DNA of 15,779 bases from Sulfurospirillum arcachonense (lineage in GTDB: Bacteria; Campylobacterota; Campylobacteria; Campylobacterales; Sulfurospirillaceae): assembly GCA_015662785.1 (NCBI GenBank), contig DQTM01000046.1, forward strand, positions 1 through 15,779, given 5' to 3'. How positions within the stretch are numbered: position 1 is the stretch's first letter; each line of letters opens with the position of its first letter. Below are positions 1 through 6,422 of this stretch, piece after piece. The notes under the pieces are model-generated. The model ran no database searches. It was given only the letters and a program-made list of their open reading frames with translations, and was not told the DNA's origin. A program made the position numbers and the translations under genes.

Positions 1-213
1 CATCTCTTTTGAGGAGTCTATTGCCTCTACATGTAAACACTTTTTTGCAAGGTGAAGAGTGTATACTCCAGTGCCACATCCTATGTCAAGTAGAGTCTTG
101 TTCTGGAAGTCTACATGTAAAGAAGACAGAGCATCAAATATCCTGTTTTCAAACCTCTCTTTATCTTCACTGTATCTTGAGTAGTTTTTTGCTTTTTTAT
201 CCCATTTTGTCAT
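1..213 (-). CDS. Class I SAM-dependent methyltransferase, N-terminal part (cut by window edge)
   Basis: Partial gene: 71 codons are visible, starting at the ATG at 211-213, and the frame is open at the left edge. The protein begins MTKWDKKAKNYSRYSEDKER and contains LLDIGCGTG at about residues 41-49, the glycine-rich motif I that binds S-adenosylmethionine in Rossmann-fold methyltransferases. An acidic position in EAIDSS follows at about residues 63-68, where motif II is expected. The methyl acceptor cannot be told from this fragment. A strong ribosome binding site (AGGAG, 6 bases before the ATG) supports separate initiation here. However, the reading frame is continuous with the upstream EamA transporter and no stop codon lies between them, so a fusion protein is also possible. 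Two TACATGTA sites lie inside the fragment. Confidence 0.75.
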   Translation of the reverse strand, partial: MTKWDKKAKNYSRYSEDKERFENRIFDALSSLHVDFQNKTLLDIGCGTGVYTLHLAKKCLHVEAIDSSKEM

Positions 214-1098
214 TTTAGTCTCCTTTTTAATAAATAGTGAGAGGTATATACCAAACCCTATAAAGATAGCACCTATTATATGATAAATACTTAGTTTCTC
301 ATCTAAAAATAGATAAGCCAATATAGAACCAAAAAGAGGCATAAGGTGCGTGAATTGTCCTGTTTTGTTGGCTCCTATCTCTTTGATACCTCTGTGCCAA
401 AAGTAGTATGATAACACAGAAGGGAAGAGGGCAATATAGATAAATGCACTATAATGTTTTTGCACTAAGAATATATCTTTGGTGAAAGAGTATCCCATAA
501 ATAAGTATACCAATACAAGCCAAAATAGTCCGATATATACGATAGCAGTAAAAAACTCTAAATCACCTAACTCTTTTGGTCTAAACTTTACAATAACAGA
601 GTACAGAGCCCACGTAAAAGAGGCACAAAGAACCCAGATATCTCCATAGTTTAGTTCAATAGAACTTATAGCTGAGAGTTCACCTCTAAGAATTAGAAAA
701 ACCACACCAAAAGTAGATAACAAAATACCAAGAAATTGGATAAACTTGATCTTTACTTTAAGTATAAAGTATGACATAACTAATATCATAATAGGAACAA
801 AAGAATTTATAAGAAGTGCATTGGTTGCTTTTGTGTAGTTAAGCCCAACATAAAGAATAGTGTTAAATGCAGTGATACCAAGTATGGCAAGTACATTTAA
901 AATCAAAAAATTATTCTTTATAGTTTTAATTATAAGCGAAAAGTTTTTAAAAAGTATAGGAAAAACCAAAATAACAACCCCACTCCAACGAAATAGAGCC
1001 AATTGAACTGGTTCAACATCTTCATGTATACCTCTACCTATGATAAAGTTCCCAGACCAAAAAAGTACACATAGTATGAGTAGTATTGAAGTTTTGAT
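214..1098 (-). CDS. EamA/DMT-family membrane transporter with non-standard start and no stop of its own
   Basis: The translation is about 295 residues of alternating hydrophobic segments, the length and pattern of a ten-helix drug/metabolite transporter with two EamA repeats. Family-like features are FWSGNF in the first helix (about residues 13-18), LALFRW (33-38), and a second half with WVLCASFTWALY and HLMPLFGSILAYLFL. It would act as an inner-membrane exporter; the substrate is unknown. No ATG, GTG or TTG lies near the N-terminus. The best start is an ATC at 1096-1098, seven bases after AAAAGG, giving IKTSILLILCVLFWSGNF, where relatives would normally begin with Met. The frame has no stop at its end and runs straight into the methyltransferase ATG at 213. 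It may be translated from ATC, expressed poorly, or be an early pseudogene. YchJ ends 27 bases upstream in the same frame. Confidence 0.7.
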
Positions 1099-1125
1099 AG
1101 TATCGCCTTTTAAATATTGAATTAT

Positions 1126-1512
1126 TTATTGTATATCACCGTCAACATAATACCATATGTTCTTTTCATTTAAAAACCTACTTTTTTCTATAAAAGAAGA
1201 ATCTTTTCCATCGGATAAAATTGAGGCTTTGAAAGTTACATAAGCCTCTTTTTCACCATCAATAAACTCAATAATTTCAAGATTTTGAAAAGTAGTTTGT
1301 TTTGAAAACTCTTTTACATTTTGAAAATCACTATCCCTTGTACTTTCATGAGTTGTTTTTATGATGTACTTGTACTCTTTGCGTGCATAAGCTGAATAAC
1401 GCGAACACATAAGAATAAGAGCATTTTTTGCTACTCTTCCATCATGGTATGATTTACAGCATTTTTTATATTTTAATCCACTATTACATGGGCATTTGTC
1501 GTTAATGCTCAC
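1126..1512 (-). CDS. ychJ: YchJ-family protein with N-terminal SEC-C zinc motif
   Basis: 128 residues. The N-terminus has the SEC-C metal-binding pattern CPCNSGLKYKKCC (residues 7-19). It is followed by the YchJ/UPF0225 signature: a SRYSAYA stretch (about 37-43), then TTHESTR. The remainder is a short alpha+beta domain resembling NTF2-like folds. The well-known E. coli YchJ has a second SEC-C motif at its C-terminus, which is absent here. The family's biochemical role is not established; the motif suggests Zn binding, as in the SecA tail. The start is GTG at 1510-1512, because the ATG two bases upstream runs directly into TGA. The gene follows the aldo/keto reductase with a 2-base gap, so the two are almost certainly co-transcribed. 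Confidence 0.8.
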   Translation of the reverse strand: MSINDKCPCNSGLKYKKCCKSYHDGRVAKNALILMCSRYSAYARKEYKYIIKTTHESTRDSDFQNVKEFSKQTTFQNLEIIEFIDGEKEAYVTFKASILSDGKDSSFIEKSRFLNEKNIWYYVDGDIQ

Positions 1513-1514
1513 AT

Positions 1515-2534
1515 TTATCCCATAGGATATAAAATATCTTCATGAACAGCATCTAATTTTTTCATAAGTTCATTATCTATTTTAAAATCAAGCCCAGCAA
1601 AAGTATCGTCGAGTTGTTTTGCACTGCTTGCTCCTATGATAGTTGATGCTATAAAGTCAAAATGCATACTCCAAGCAGTTGCTAAAGTTGTTAGGTTTAC
1701 ATCATGCTCTTTTGCTATTTTTATGTATTTTTCAACGGAAGAGAGTGTTCTTTTGTTAAGAAACCTTTGTGCTTGAGCTTGTATACGAGGATTTGGGCTA
1801 TTTAAGTACTTTGTAAATCTCGCATCTGGTGGGTATATTTTTTGGTTATATTTTCCTGTTAAAACTCCACCAGCTAGAGGAGAATATGGTAGTAGCGAAA
1901 TGTCCTCTTTTTTACAAACTACAGCTATCTCATCCAAGAATCTTCTATTTAACATAGAAAAATTGTTTTGGATAGATTGAAATCTAGTTAAGTTCTTGAA
2001 TTTTGAAGTTTCGTTTGCTTTTGTAAGTCCATAGGCACTATCATTAGATGTCCCTGTGTATCTTATTTTGCCTTGTTTAACTAACTCATCAAGAACGTAA
2101 AGGCTCTCTTCAATAGGTACGGTCATATCGGGCCAATGTACTTGATAAAGATCTATATAATCAGTTTTGAGTCTTTTAAGAGTATCTTCTAATGCCTTAG
2201 TGATATGAAATCTATCTACAGCGGTCAACCCATGTCTTATAGGTGGGACAAACCAACCGTTCGCTGCTCCTGCAACTTTAGAAGCTATGATTATGGAATC
2301 TCTAGGTTTGGTTTGTAACCACTCCCCTACAATCTCTTCTGTTAATCCTGCATACTCTTTCGAAGGAGGAACAGGATAAAGCTCAGCCGTATCAAAAAAA
2401 TTGATTCCCATATCATAAGCTTTATCCATGATTTTAAAAGACTCTTTTTTATCAGCACTTGTACCAAAAGTCATGGTTCCAAGGCAGATAGGGGTAACTC
2501 TTAGCCCACTTTTGCCTATATATCTATACTCCAT
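1515..2534 (-). CDS. tas: Aldo/keto reductase, Tas-like
   Basis: 339 residues, full length for the family. This is an NAD(P)H-dependent TIM-barrel oxidoreductase of the cytoplasm. The catalytic tetrad is visible as D48 and Y53 (FFDTAELY), K86 (ASKVAG) and H133 (QVHWPD). The AELYPVPP segment followed by GLTEEIVGEWL closely matches E. coli Tas, and the C-terminal third has a cofactor-binding IIGASSAKQL stretch. The substrate cannot be assigned; E. coli Tas was found through suppression of tyrosine auxotrophy, and its true substrate is unclear. The gene starts at ATG 2532-2534 after AAAGG and leads the operon tas-ychJ-eamA-methyltransferase. A TATAAT element lies 26 bases upstream. Confidence 0.88.
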   Translation of the reverse strand: MEYRYIGKSGLRVTPICLGTMTFGTSADKKESFKIMDKAYDMGINFFDTAELYPVPPSKEYAGLTEEIVGEWLQTKPRDSIIIASKVAGAANGWFVPPIRHGLTAVDRFHITKALEDTLKRLKTDYIDLYQVHWPDMTVPIEESLYVLDELVKQGKIRYTGTSNDSAYGLTKANETSKFKNLTRFQSIQNNFSMLNRRFLDEIAVVCKKEDISLLPYSPLAGGVLTGKYNQKIYPPDARFTKYLNSPNPRIQAQAQRFLNKRTLSSVEKYIKIAKEHDVNLTTLATAWSMHFDFIASTIIGASSAKQLDDTFAGLDFKIDNELMKKLDAVHEDILYPMG

Positions 2535-2559
2535 TTTAACACCTTTATTTATTTTTTAT

Positions 2560-2565
2560 ATTATA
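2560..2565 (-). promoter_or_regulatory. Probable -10 box for the aldo/keto reductase operon
   Basis: On the minus strand a perfect TATAAT follows a T-rich tract (TTTTTACAC) in the 55-bp gap between the upstream PaaK gene and the aldo/keto reductase. It lies about 26 bases before the ATG. No good -35 hexamer is seen, which is common for the main sigma factor promoters of Campylobacterota. Confidence 0.45.
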
Positions 2566-2589
2566 GTGTAAAAATAGAAATATAAGTTT

Positions 2590-3885
2590 TTATTTTCTTT
2601 TATCTATGACTCTTACAGCTTTTCCTTCTGAGCGTTTTAAAGATTTAGGAGCTACTAAATGAACAGTTACATTTATGTAAAGAGCATTTAATAGTTCGTG
2701 TTGAATATGTTTTTGTAGGTTTGTAAGTTCTCCTATGTCATCACTCATGCAGTTTTCACTGAGTTCTACATCAATATCTAGTTTATCTAGATGACCTTTT
2801 TTGTTTGCTATGATTTGATAGTTTAGTGTTATATCATCTACTTTTGCAAGTACATGTTCTATTTGTGATGGGAAAACATTTACTCCATTAATGACAAGCA
2901 TATCATCACTACGCCCAACGATACTCTCAATTCTACAAAGAGTTCTACCACATCGACAAGGAACTCTTGTGATAGAAGTTATATCACCAGTTTTGTATCT
3001 GATGATAGGAAGCCCTTGTTTGGTTAGAGTTGTGACTACAAGTTCTCCTCGTTCACCCTCCGCTAAAACTTCTCCAGTCTTTGGGTCAATAATTTCAGGA
3101 TAAAAGTGATCTTCATTAAAATGAAGAAGATGAGAGTGTTTACAGCTTGAGGCAACTCCTGGTCCAATGATTTCAGAGAGTCCATATACTTCATGATAAT
3201 CAATTCCCCAAATATTGGCTATTTCGTCTTTAAGTCCATCACTAGCTGGCTCAGCTCCAAAAAATCCAACTCTCAATGAGAAGTCTTTTTTTATGTCATA
3301 ACCCTCTGCTTTTGCTTTTTCTGCTAAATGAAGTGCGAAAGAAGGAGTACCTGTTATTGCAGTTGCCCCAAAGTCTTTAAGTAGTAGAAGTTGACGAGAT
3401 GTAAATCCAGTAGAACTAGGAATCACAGCTATTTTCATACGTTCAGCAGCAGAGTGGAACCCAAGTCCCCCAGTAAAGAGTCCATATCCAGTAGCATTAT
3501 GTAAAATATCTTTACATGTAAGACCACCCATAGTAAAAACTCTACCCATAACTTCTGCCCAGATGTCCATGTCGTGTTCAGTATAGCCTACAACAGTTGG
3601 TTTTCCAGTAGTTCCACTAGAACTATGAACTCTTACTATTTGATCCATTTCAACAGAAAACATTCCAAAAGGGTAGTTATCTCTTAAGTTCTTTTTAGTA
3701 GTAAAAGGAAGTTTGCTAATATCTGCAAGAGTTTTTATATCTTCAGGACGAACGCCCATCTCTTCAAATCTTTTTTTATAAAAAGGTACAAGATGAAAAA
3801 CTCGTATCAGAGTCTCTTTTAGGTGGCTTAGTTGCCAAGCTTCTAACTCATCTTTGCTAAAGCTTTCATTTTTACTAAATGTCAT
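2590..3885 (-). CDS. paaK: Phenylacetate-CoA ligase (AMP-forming), paralogue 1
   Basis: 431 residues, normal length for PaaK (ANL superfamily). It should activate an aryl acid with ATP to an acyl-adenylate and then form the CoA thioester in the cytoplasm. Visible motifs: the phosphate loop SSSGTTGKP (88-96), YGLSE (234-238), RYKTGD (296-301), the hinge region near GRSDDML (324-330) and the C-terminal lysine in SEGKAVRVIDK (K422). C248, C310 and C312 may form a metal site, as in some PaaK proteins (unproven). It is roughly 60-65% identical by eye to the second copy at 4591-5889. It departs from the usual pocket sequence: HSAAE and SSTG replace the HNGAE and SSGG of paralogue 2, which suggests a different substrate. 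The start ATG has a good upstream AAGGA. It is separated from the ior-paaK-ACT operon by a palindromic element and may have its own promoter. Confidence 0.9.
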   Translation of the reverse strand: MTFSKNESFSKDELEAWQLSHLKETLIRVFHLVPFYKKRFEEMGVRPEDIKTLADISKLPFTTKKNLRDNYPFGMFSVEMDQIVRVHSSSGTTGKPTVVGYTEHDMDIWAEVMGRVFTMGGLTCKDILHNATGYGLFTGGLGFHSAAERMKIAVIPSSTGFTSRQLLLLKDFGATAITGTPSFALHLAEKAKAEGYDIKKDFSLRVGFFGAEPASDGLKDEIANIWGIDYHEVYGLSEIIGPGVASSCKHSHLLHFNEDHFYPEIIDPKTGEVLAEGERGELVVTTLTKQGLPIIRYKTGDITSITRVPCRCGRTLCRIESIVGRSDDMLVINGVNVFPSQIEHVLAKVDDITLNYQIIANKKGHLDKLDIDVELSENCMSDDIGELTNLQKHIQHELLNALYINVTVHLVAPKSLKRSEGKAVRVIDKRK

Positions 3886-3900
3886 ATATATCCGTCCTTA

Positions 3901-3928
3901 ACTATATTAACGCATAACAGGAGTACAA
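3901..3928 (-). promoter_or_regulatory. Candidate promoter for PaaK paralogue 1
   Basis: On the minus strand TTGTAC (3923-3928) and TATAGT (3901-3906) are separated by 16 bases, about 15 bases before the PaaK start. The -35-like hexamer lies inside the end of the neighbouring palindrome, so the element could have supplied half of the promoter. The match to consensus is modest. Confidence 0.3.
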
Positions 3929-4137
3929 AGAGGCGTAAGATTTGAATCTAAAAATATGCAGGACTGCTTATTACAATTCAAATATTTTTATATTTAAAGA
4001 TTATGCCTCTTTGTACTCCCCGTAGGGCGTCTCTATTTTATCCACTCTCTTCGTTAGATAACCCCAAACATAGCCCTAGCTATGCTGAGAACATCTGCCT
4101 CAATAGTGAACAAAATAGAGACGCTGTTAAGCGTCAA
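3907..4137. repeat. MITE-like palindromic element with terminal inverted repeats
   Basis: The ends are imperfect 14-bp inverted repeats: TTAACGCATAACAG at 3907-3920 and CTGTTAAGCGTCAA at 4124-4137 (12 of 14 match). They are flanked on both sides by TA, as expected for a TA-targeting (Tc1/mariner or IS630 type) insertion. Inside are two large hairpins. Hairpin B pairs 3920-3957 with 3982-4019: 38-nt arms, the first 15 bp perfect, 33 Watson-Crick pairs in all. Hairpin A pairs 4027-4046 with 4105-4124: 13 perfect bp extended to 20 with two wobbles on the minus-strand RNA, with a nested hairpin at 4069-4084. No protein is encoded. It could equally be a structured mRNA element between the ACT gene and PaaK paralogue 1. 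Confidence 0.6.
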
Positions 4138-4159
4138 TATGGTTAAAGATGGGTATTAT

Positions 4160-4591
4160 TTACTTGTAAAAGTGACTAGCACTAACTACTTCTAGTTTGG
4201 CATCAAGAAGAGATTTTACTGCTTCATTGAATTTGTCTTTTTCAACACTAAATATAAAAATTCCTATGTCAAATTCATAAAAACTATATGTGTATTGGAT
4301 ATTGATATTACTTTTTGATAGAGCAGTTATTACTTTATCAAAACTTCCAACTACATCATCAATTTTAACACCAAATACATCAGTAAATCTTACACTAAAA
4401 CCATTGTCTTCCAATATAGCTTTTGCTTTTTCAGGGTTGTCTACAATAGTTCTAACTAATCCAAAGTCAGTAGAATCTGCTAAAAGAATAGATTTGATTG
4501 ATATGTCATTTGTGCTAAGAACGTGAGTGAAGTCACTAAGTTCTCCTGTTTTATTTTCAATAAAAACTGAAAGTTGTTTGATTGTATGCAT
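4160..4591 (-). CDS. Tandem ACT-domain protein (probable amino-acid sensor)
   Basis: 143 residues with two ACT-like beta-alpha-beta-beta-alpha-beta units: about 4-68 (KQLSVFIENKTGELSDFTHV) and about 73-141 (VKIDDVVGSFDKVITALSKS). There is no catalytic or DNA-binding domain, as in the stand-alone COG4747-type proteins often found beside PaaK genes. ACT domains bind amino acids at subunit interfaces. From its position it probably reports amino-acid levels to the adjacent ligase or oxidoreductase, but this is inference. The ATG overlaps the stop of the upstream PaaK paralogue 2 in TAATG, so translation is coupled. No full-strength terminator follows. The palindromic element begins about 20 bases after the stop. 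Confidence 0.82.
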   Translation of the reverse strand: MHTIKQLSVFIENKTGELSDFTHVLSTNDISIKSILLADSTDFGLVRTIVDNPEKAKAILEDNGFSVRFTDVFGVKIDDVVGSFDKVITALSKSNINIQYTYSFYEFDIGIFIFSVEKDKFNEAVKSLLDAKLEVVSASHFYK

Positions 4592-5889
4592 TAAAGACTC
4601 CTTTTGTCAATTACGCGTATGGCTTTACCCATACTTCTCTCTATACTTCTAGGCTCTACTAGTCTAATTTTTGCATTTATGTATAGGTTATTTAGAAGTT
4701 CACTTTGAATATTTTTTTGTATTTTTTCCAATGCTCCAATGCTGTCCATTGGCATCTCTTCTGTAACTTCAACCATAATTTCTAGGCTATCTAAGTAACC
4801 TTTTTTGTTCGCTATTATTTGGTAGTTTAGTGTGATATCCGATATATTTGATAAGACATGTTCGACTTGTGATGGAAATATATTTACACCGTTTACTATA
4901 AGCATGTCATCAACTCTACCCATAACGCTTTTCATACGGACATGAGTTCTACCACATTTACAAGGTGTTAAATCTAGGCTTGTTATATCACCTGTTCTAT
5001 ATCTGATGATAGGAAGTGCTTGTTTTGTTAAAGTGGTTATTACAAGTTCACCTTTTTCACCGTAAGGCAGAACTTCACCAGTTTTACTGTCAACTATCTC
5101 AGGATAAAAATGGTCTTCAAATATATGTAAATCTCTGCTTTCACAACAGCTATTTGAAACACCAGGTCCAATTATCTCTGAGAGTCCATAAATCTCATAA
5201 TAGTCTATGCCCCAAACACGGGAGACTTCTTCTTTAAGTCCTACGCTTGTAGGTTCTGCTCCAAAGATTCCACACTTAAGTTTAAAATCTTTTTTTATAT
5301 CATAACCCTCTTTTTTAGCAGTTTCTGCCATATGAAGAGCGAAAGATGGGGTTGAAGTAAGTACAGTTGAGTTAAAATCTTTCATAAGTAGAAGTTGACG
5401 AGAAGTAAAACCACCAGAACTTGGAACTACAGTAGCTCCAACAGTTTCAGCTCCATTGTGAACACCAAGACCACCTGTAAAAAGACCATATCCATAAGCG
5501 TTATGAACAGTATCTTCTGAGTTTATGCCACTCATAGTAAATACTCTTGCCATAACTTCGTTCCAAACATCCATATCTGATTTAGTATAGCCTACAACTG
5601 TTGGTTTTCCAGTAGTTCCGCTTGAGCTATGAATCCTTACAACGGCATCTTGGTTAACTGCAAACATACCAAAAGGATAGTTGTCTCTCAGGTCTTGTTT
5701 TCTAGTAAATGGAAGTTTTGTTATGTCTTTAATTGATTTTATATCTTCAGGAACTATGCCCATTTCTTTAAACTTTTGTTGATAAAATGGTACAACACCA
5801 TATACTCTAGCAATTGTCTCTTTAAGTCTTGAAGTTTGAAGTTTTTCCAGCTCTAAACGAGGCAGAGTTTCAGCTTTTGACCATATCAT
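4591..5889 (-). CDS. paaK: Phenylacetate-CoA ligase (AMP-forming), paralogue 2
   Basis: 432 residues, an ANL-superfamily aryl-CoA ligase (ATP + aryl acid + CoA to aryl-CoA + AMP + PPi). Motifs: SSSGTTGKP (88-96), YGLSE (234-238), RYRTGD (296-301) and the C-terminal catalytic lysine in SMGKAIRVIDK (K422). C248, C310 and C312 are a possible metal site. The pocket region HNGAETVGATVVPSSGG (about 144-160) is of the standard PaaK type, unlike paralogue 1. The gene is tightly bound into the ior operon: its ATG overlaps the iorB stop (TAATG) and its stop overlaps the ACT start. This arrangement points to function with the oxidoreductase on phenylacetate or indoleacetate and their CoA esters. The exact aryl acid is not determined by the sequence. 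Confidence 0.92.
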   Translation of the reverse strand: MIWSKAETLPRLELEKLQTSRLKETIARVYGVVPFYQQKFKEMGIVPEDIKSIKDITKLPFTRKQDLRDNYPFGMFAVNQDAVVRIHSSSGTTGKPTVVGYTKSDMDVWNEVMARVFTMSGINSEDTVHNAYGYGLFTGGLGVHNGAETVGATVVPSSGGFTSRQLLLMKDFNSTVLTSTPSFALHMAETAKKEGYDIKKDFKLKCGIFGAEPTSVGLKEEVSRVWGIDYYEIYGLSEIIGPGVSNSCCESRDLHIFEDHFYPEIVDSKTGEVLPYGEKGELVITTLTKQALPIIRYRTGDITSLDLTPCKCGRTHVRMKSVMGRVDDMLIVNGVNIFPSQVEHVLSNISDITLNYQIIANKKGYLDSLEIMVEVTEEMPMDSIGALEKIQKNIQSELLNNLYINAKIRLVEPRSIERSMGKAIRVIDKRSL

Positions 5890-6422
5890 TAAATATCCCT
5901 TGCATCTTCTATAGCTTGATGAAGAACTTCAATATTTTTAGGTGCCATTTTTGCATTCATCTGTTGTATTGCTTCTTCAATATCGTTTAGTGAAAAAGGA
6001 AAATGAGGATCGCGTGCTAATGTAATTCCTAACATATAAACATTTAGTGCTTGAATTGGAAATTCATCTTTTCTTGCTTTAGCAAAAGCATCTATTTTTA
6101 TAGTTTCATACGCTATTTCAGGGAATTTACTATCTGCATTTACAATGATAGTTCCTTCACCTTTTTTTAGATACTGTATGTTTCTTAGTCCTTCATTCCC
6201 CTCAAGAGCAATTAGCAAATCAGCTTGTCCTTGGTCGATAGCAGGTGAGTGAAAATCACCAACTTTTACATAACAAGAAACAGAACCACCACGTTGACTC
6301 ATACCGTGGTTTTCAGTTCCTAAACACTTTTGGTCTTTTAGAGATGCAGCTATACTAAGAACTTTTACAAGAAAAACTGCACCTTGTCCACCGATACCCG
6401 CAATTACTACTTGATATTTCAT
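5889..6422 (-). CDS. iorB: Indolepyruvate:ferredoxin oxidoreductase, beta subunit
   Basis: 177 residues from the chosen start, the usual size for IorB. It is the gamma-type domain of the 2-oxoacid:ferredoxin oxidoreductase superfamily, with the N-terminal VVIAGIGGQGAVFLVKVL signature (residues 4-21), then GTENHGMSQRGGSV and ALEGNEGLRN. With IorA it forms the enzyme that couples arylpyruvate + CoA to arylacetyl-CoA + CO2 with reduction of ferredoxin. The frame opens 11 codons further upstream. I chose ATG 6420-6422 because it overlaps the iorA stop as ATGA and begins the conserved domain at once. Its stop overlaps the following paaK start as TAATG. Confidence 0.9.
   Translation of the reverse strand: MKYQVVIAGIGGQGAVFLVKVLSIAASLKDQKCLGTENHGMSQRGGSVSCYVKVGDFHSPAIDQGQADLLIALEGNEGLRNIQYLKKGEGTIIVNADSKFPEIAYETIKIDAFAKARKDEFPIQALNVYMLGITLARDPHFPFSLNDIEEAIQQMNAKMAPKNIEVLHQAIEDARDI

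Noticed and set aside
9..218. A 69-residue plus-strand reading frame at the left edge.
   Set aside because: The opposite strand encodes a clear SAM-binding motif in the same place, so this is its shadow.
3886..4159. Hidden small protein or tRNA-like gene in the gap after the ACT gene.
   Set aside because: Reading frames here are short and interrupted, and the sequence is accounted for by inverted repeats; no cloverleaf with a T-loop pattern is visible.
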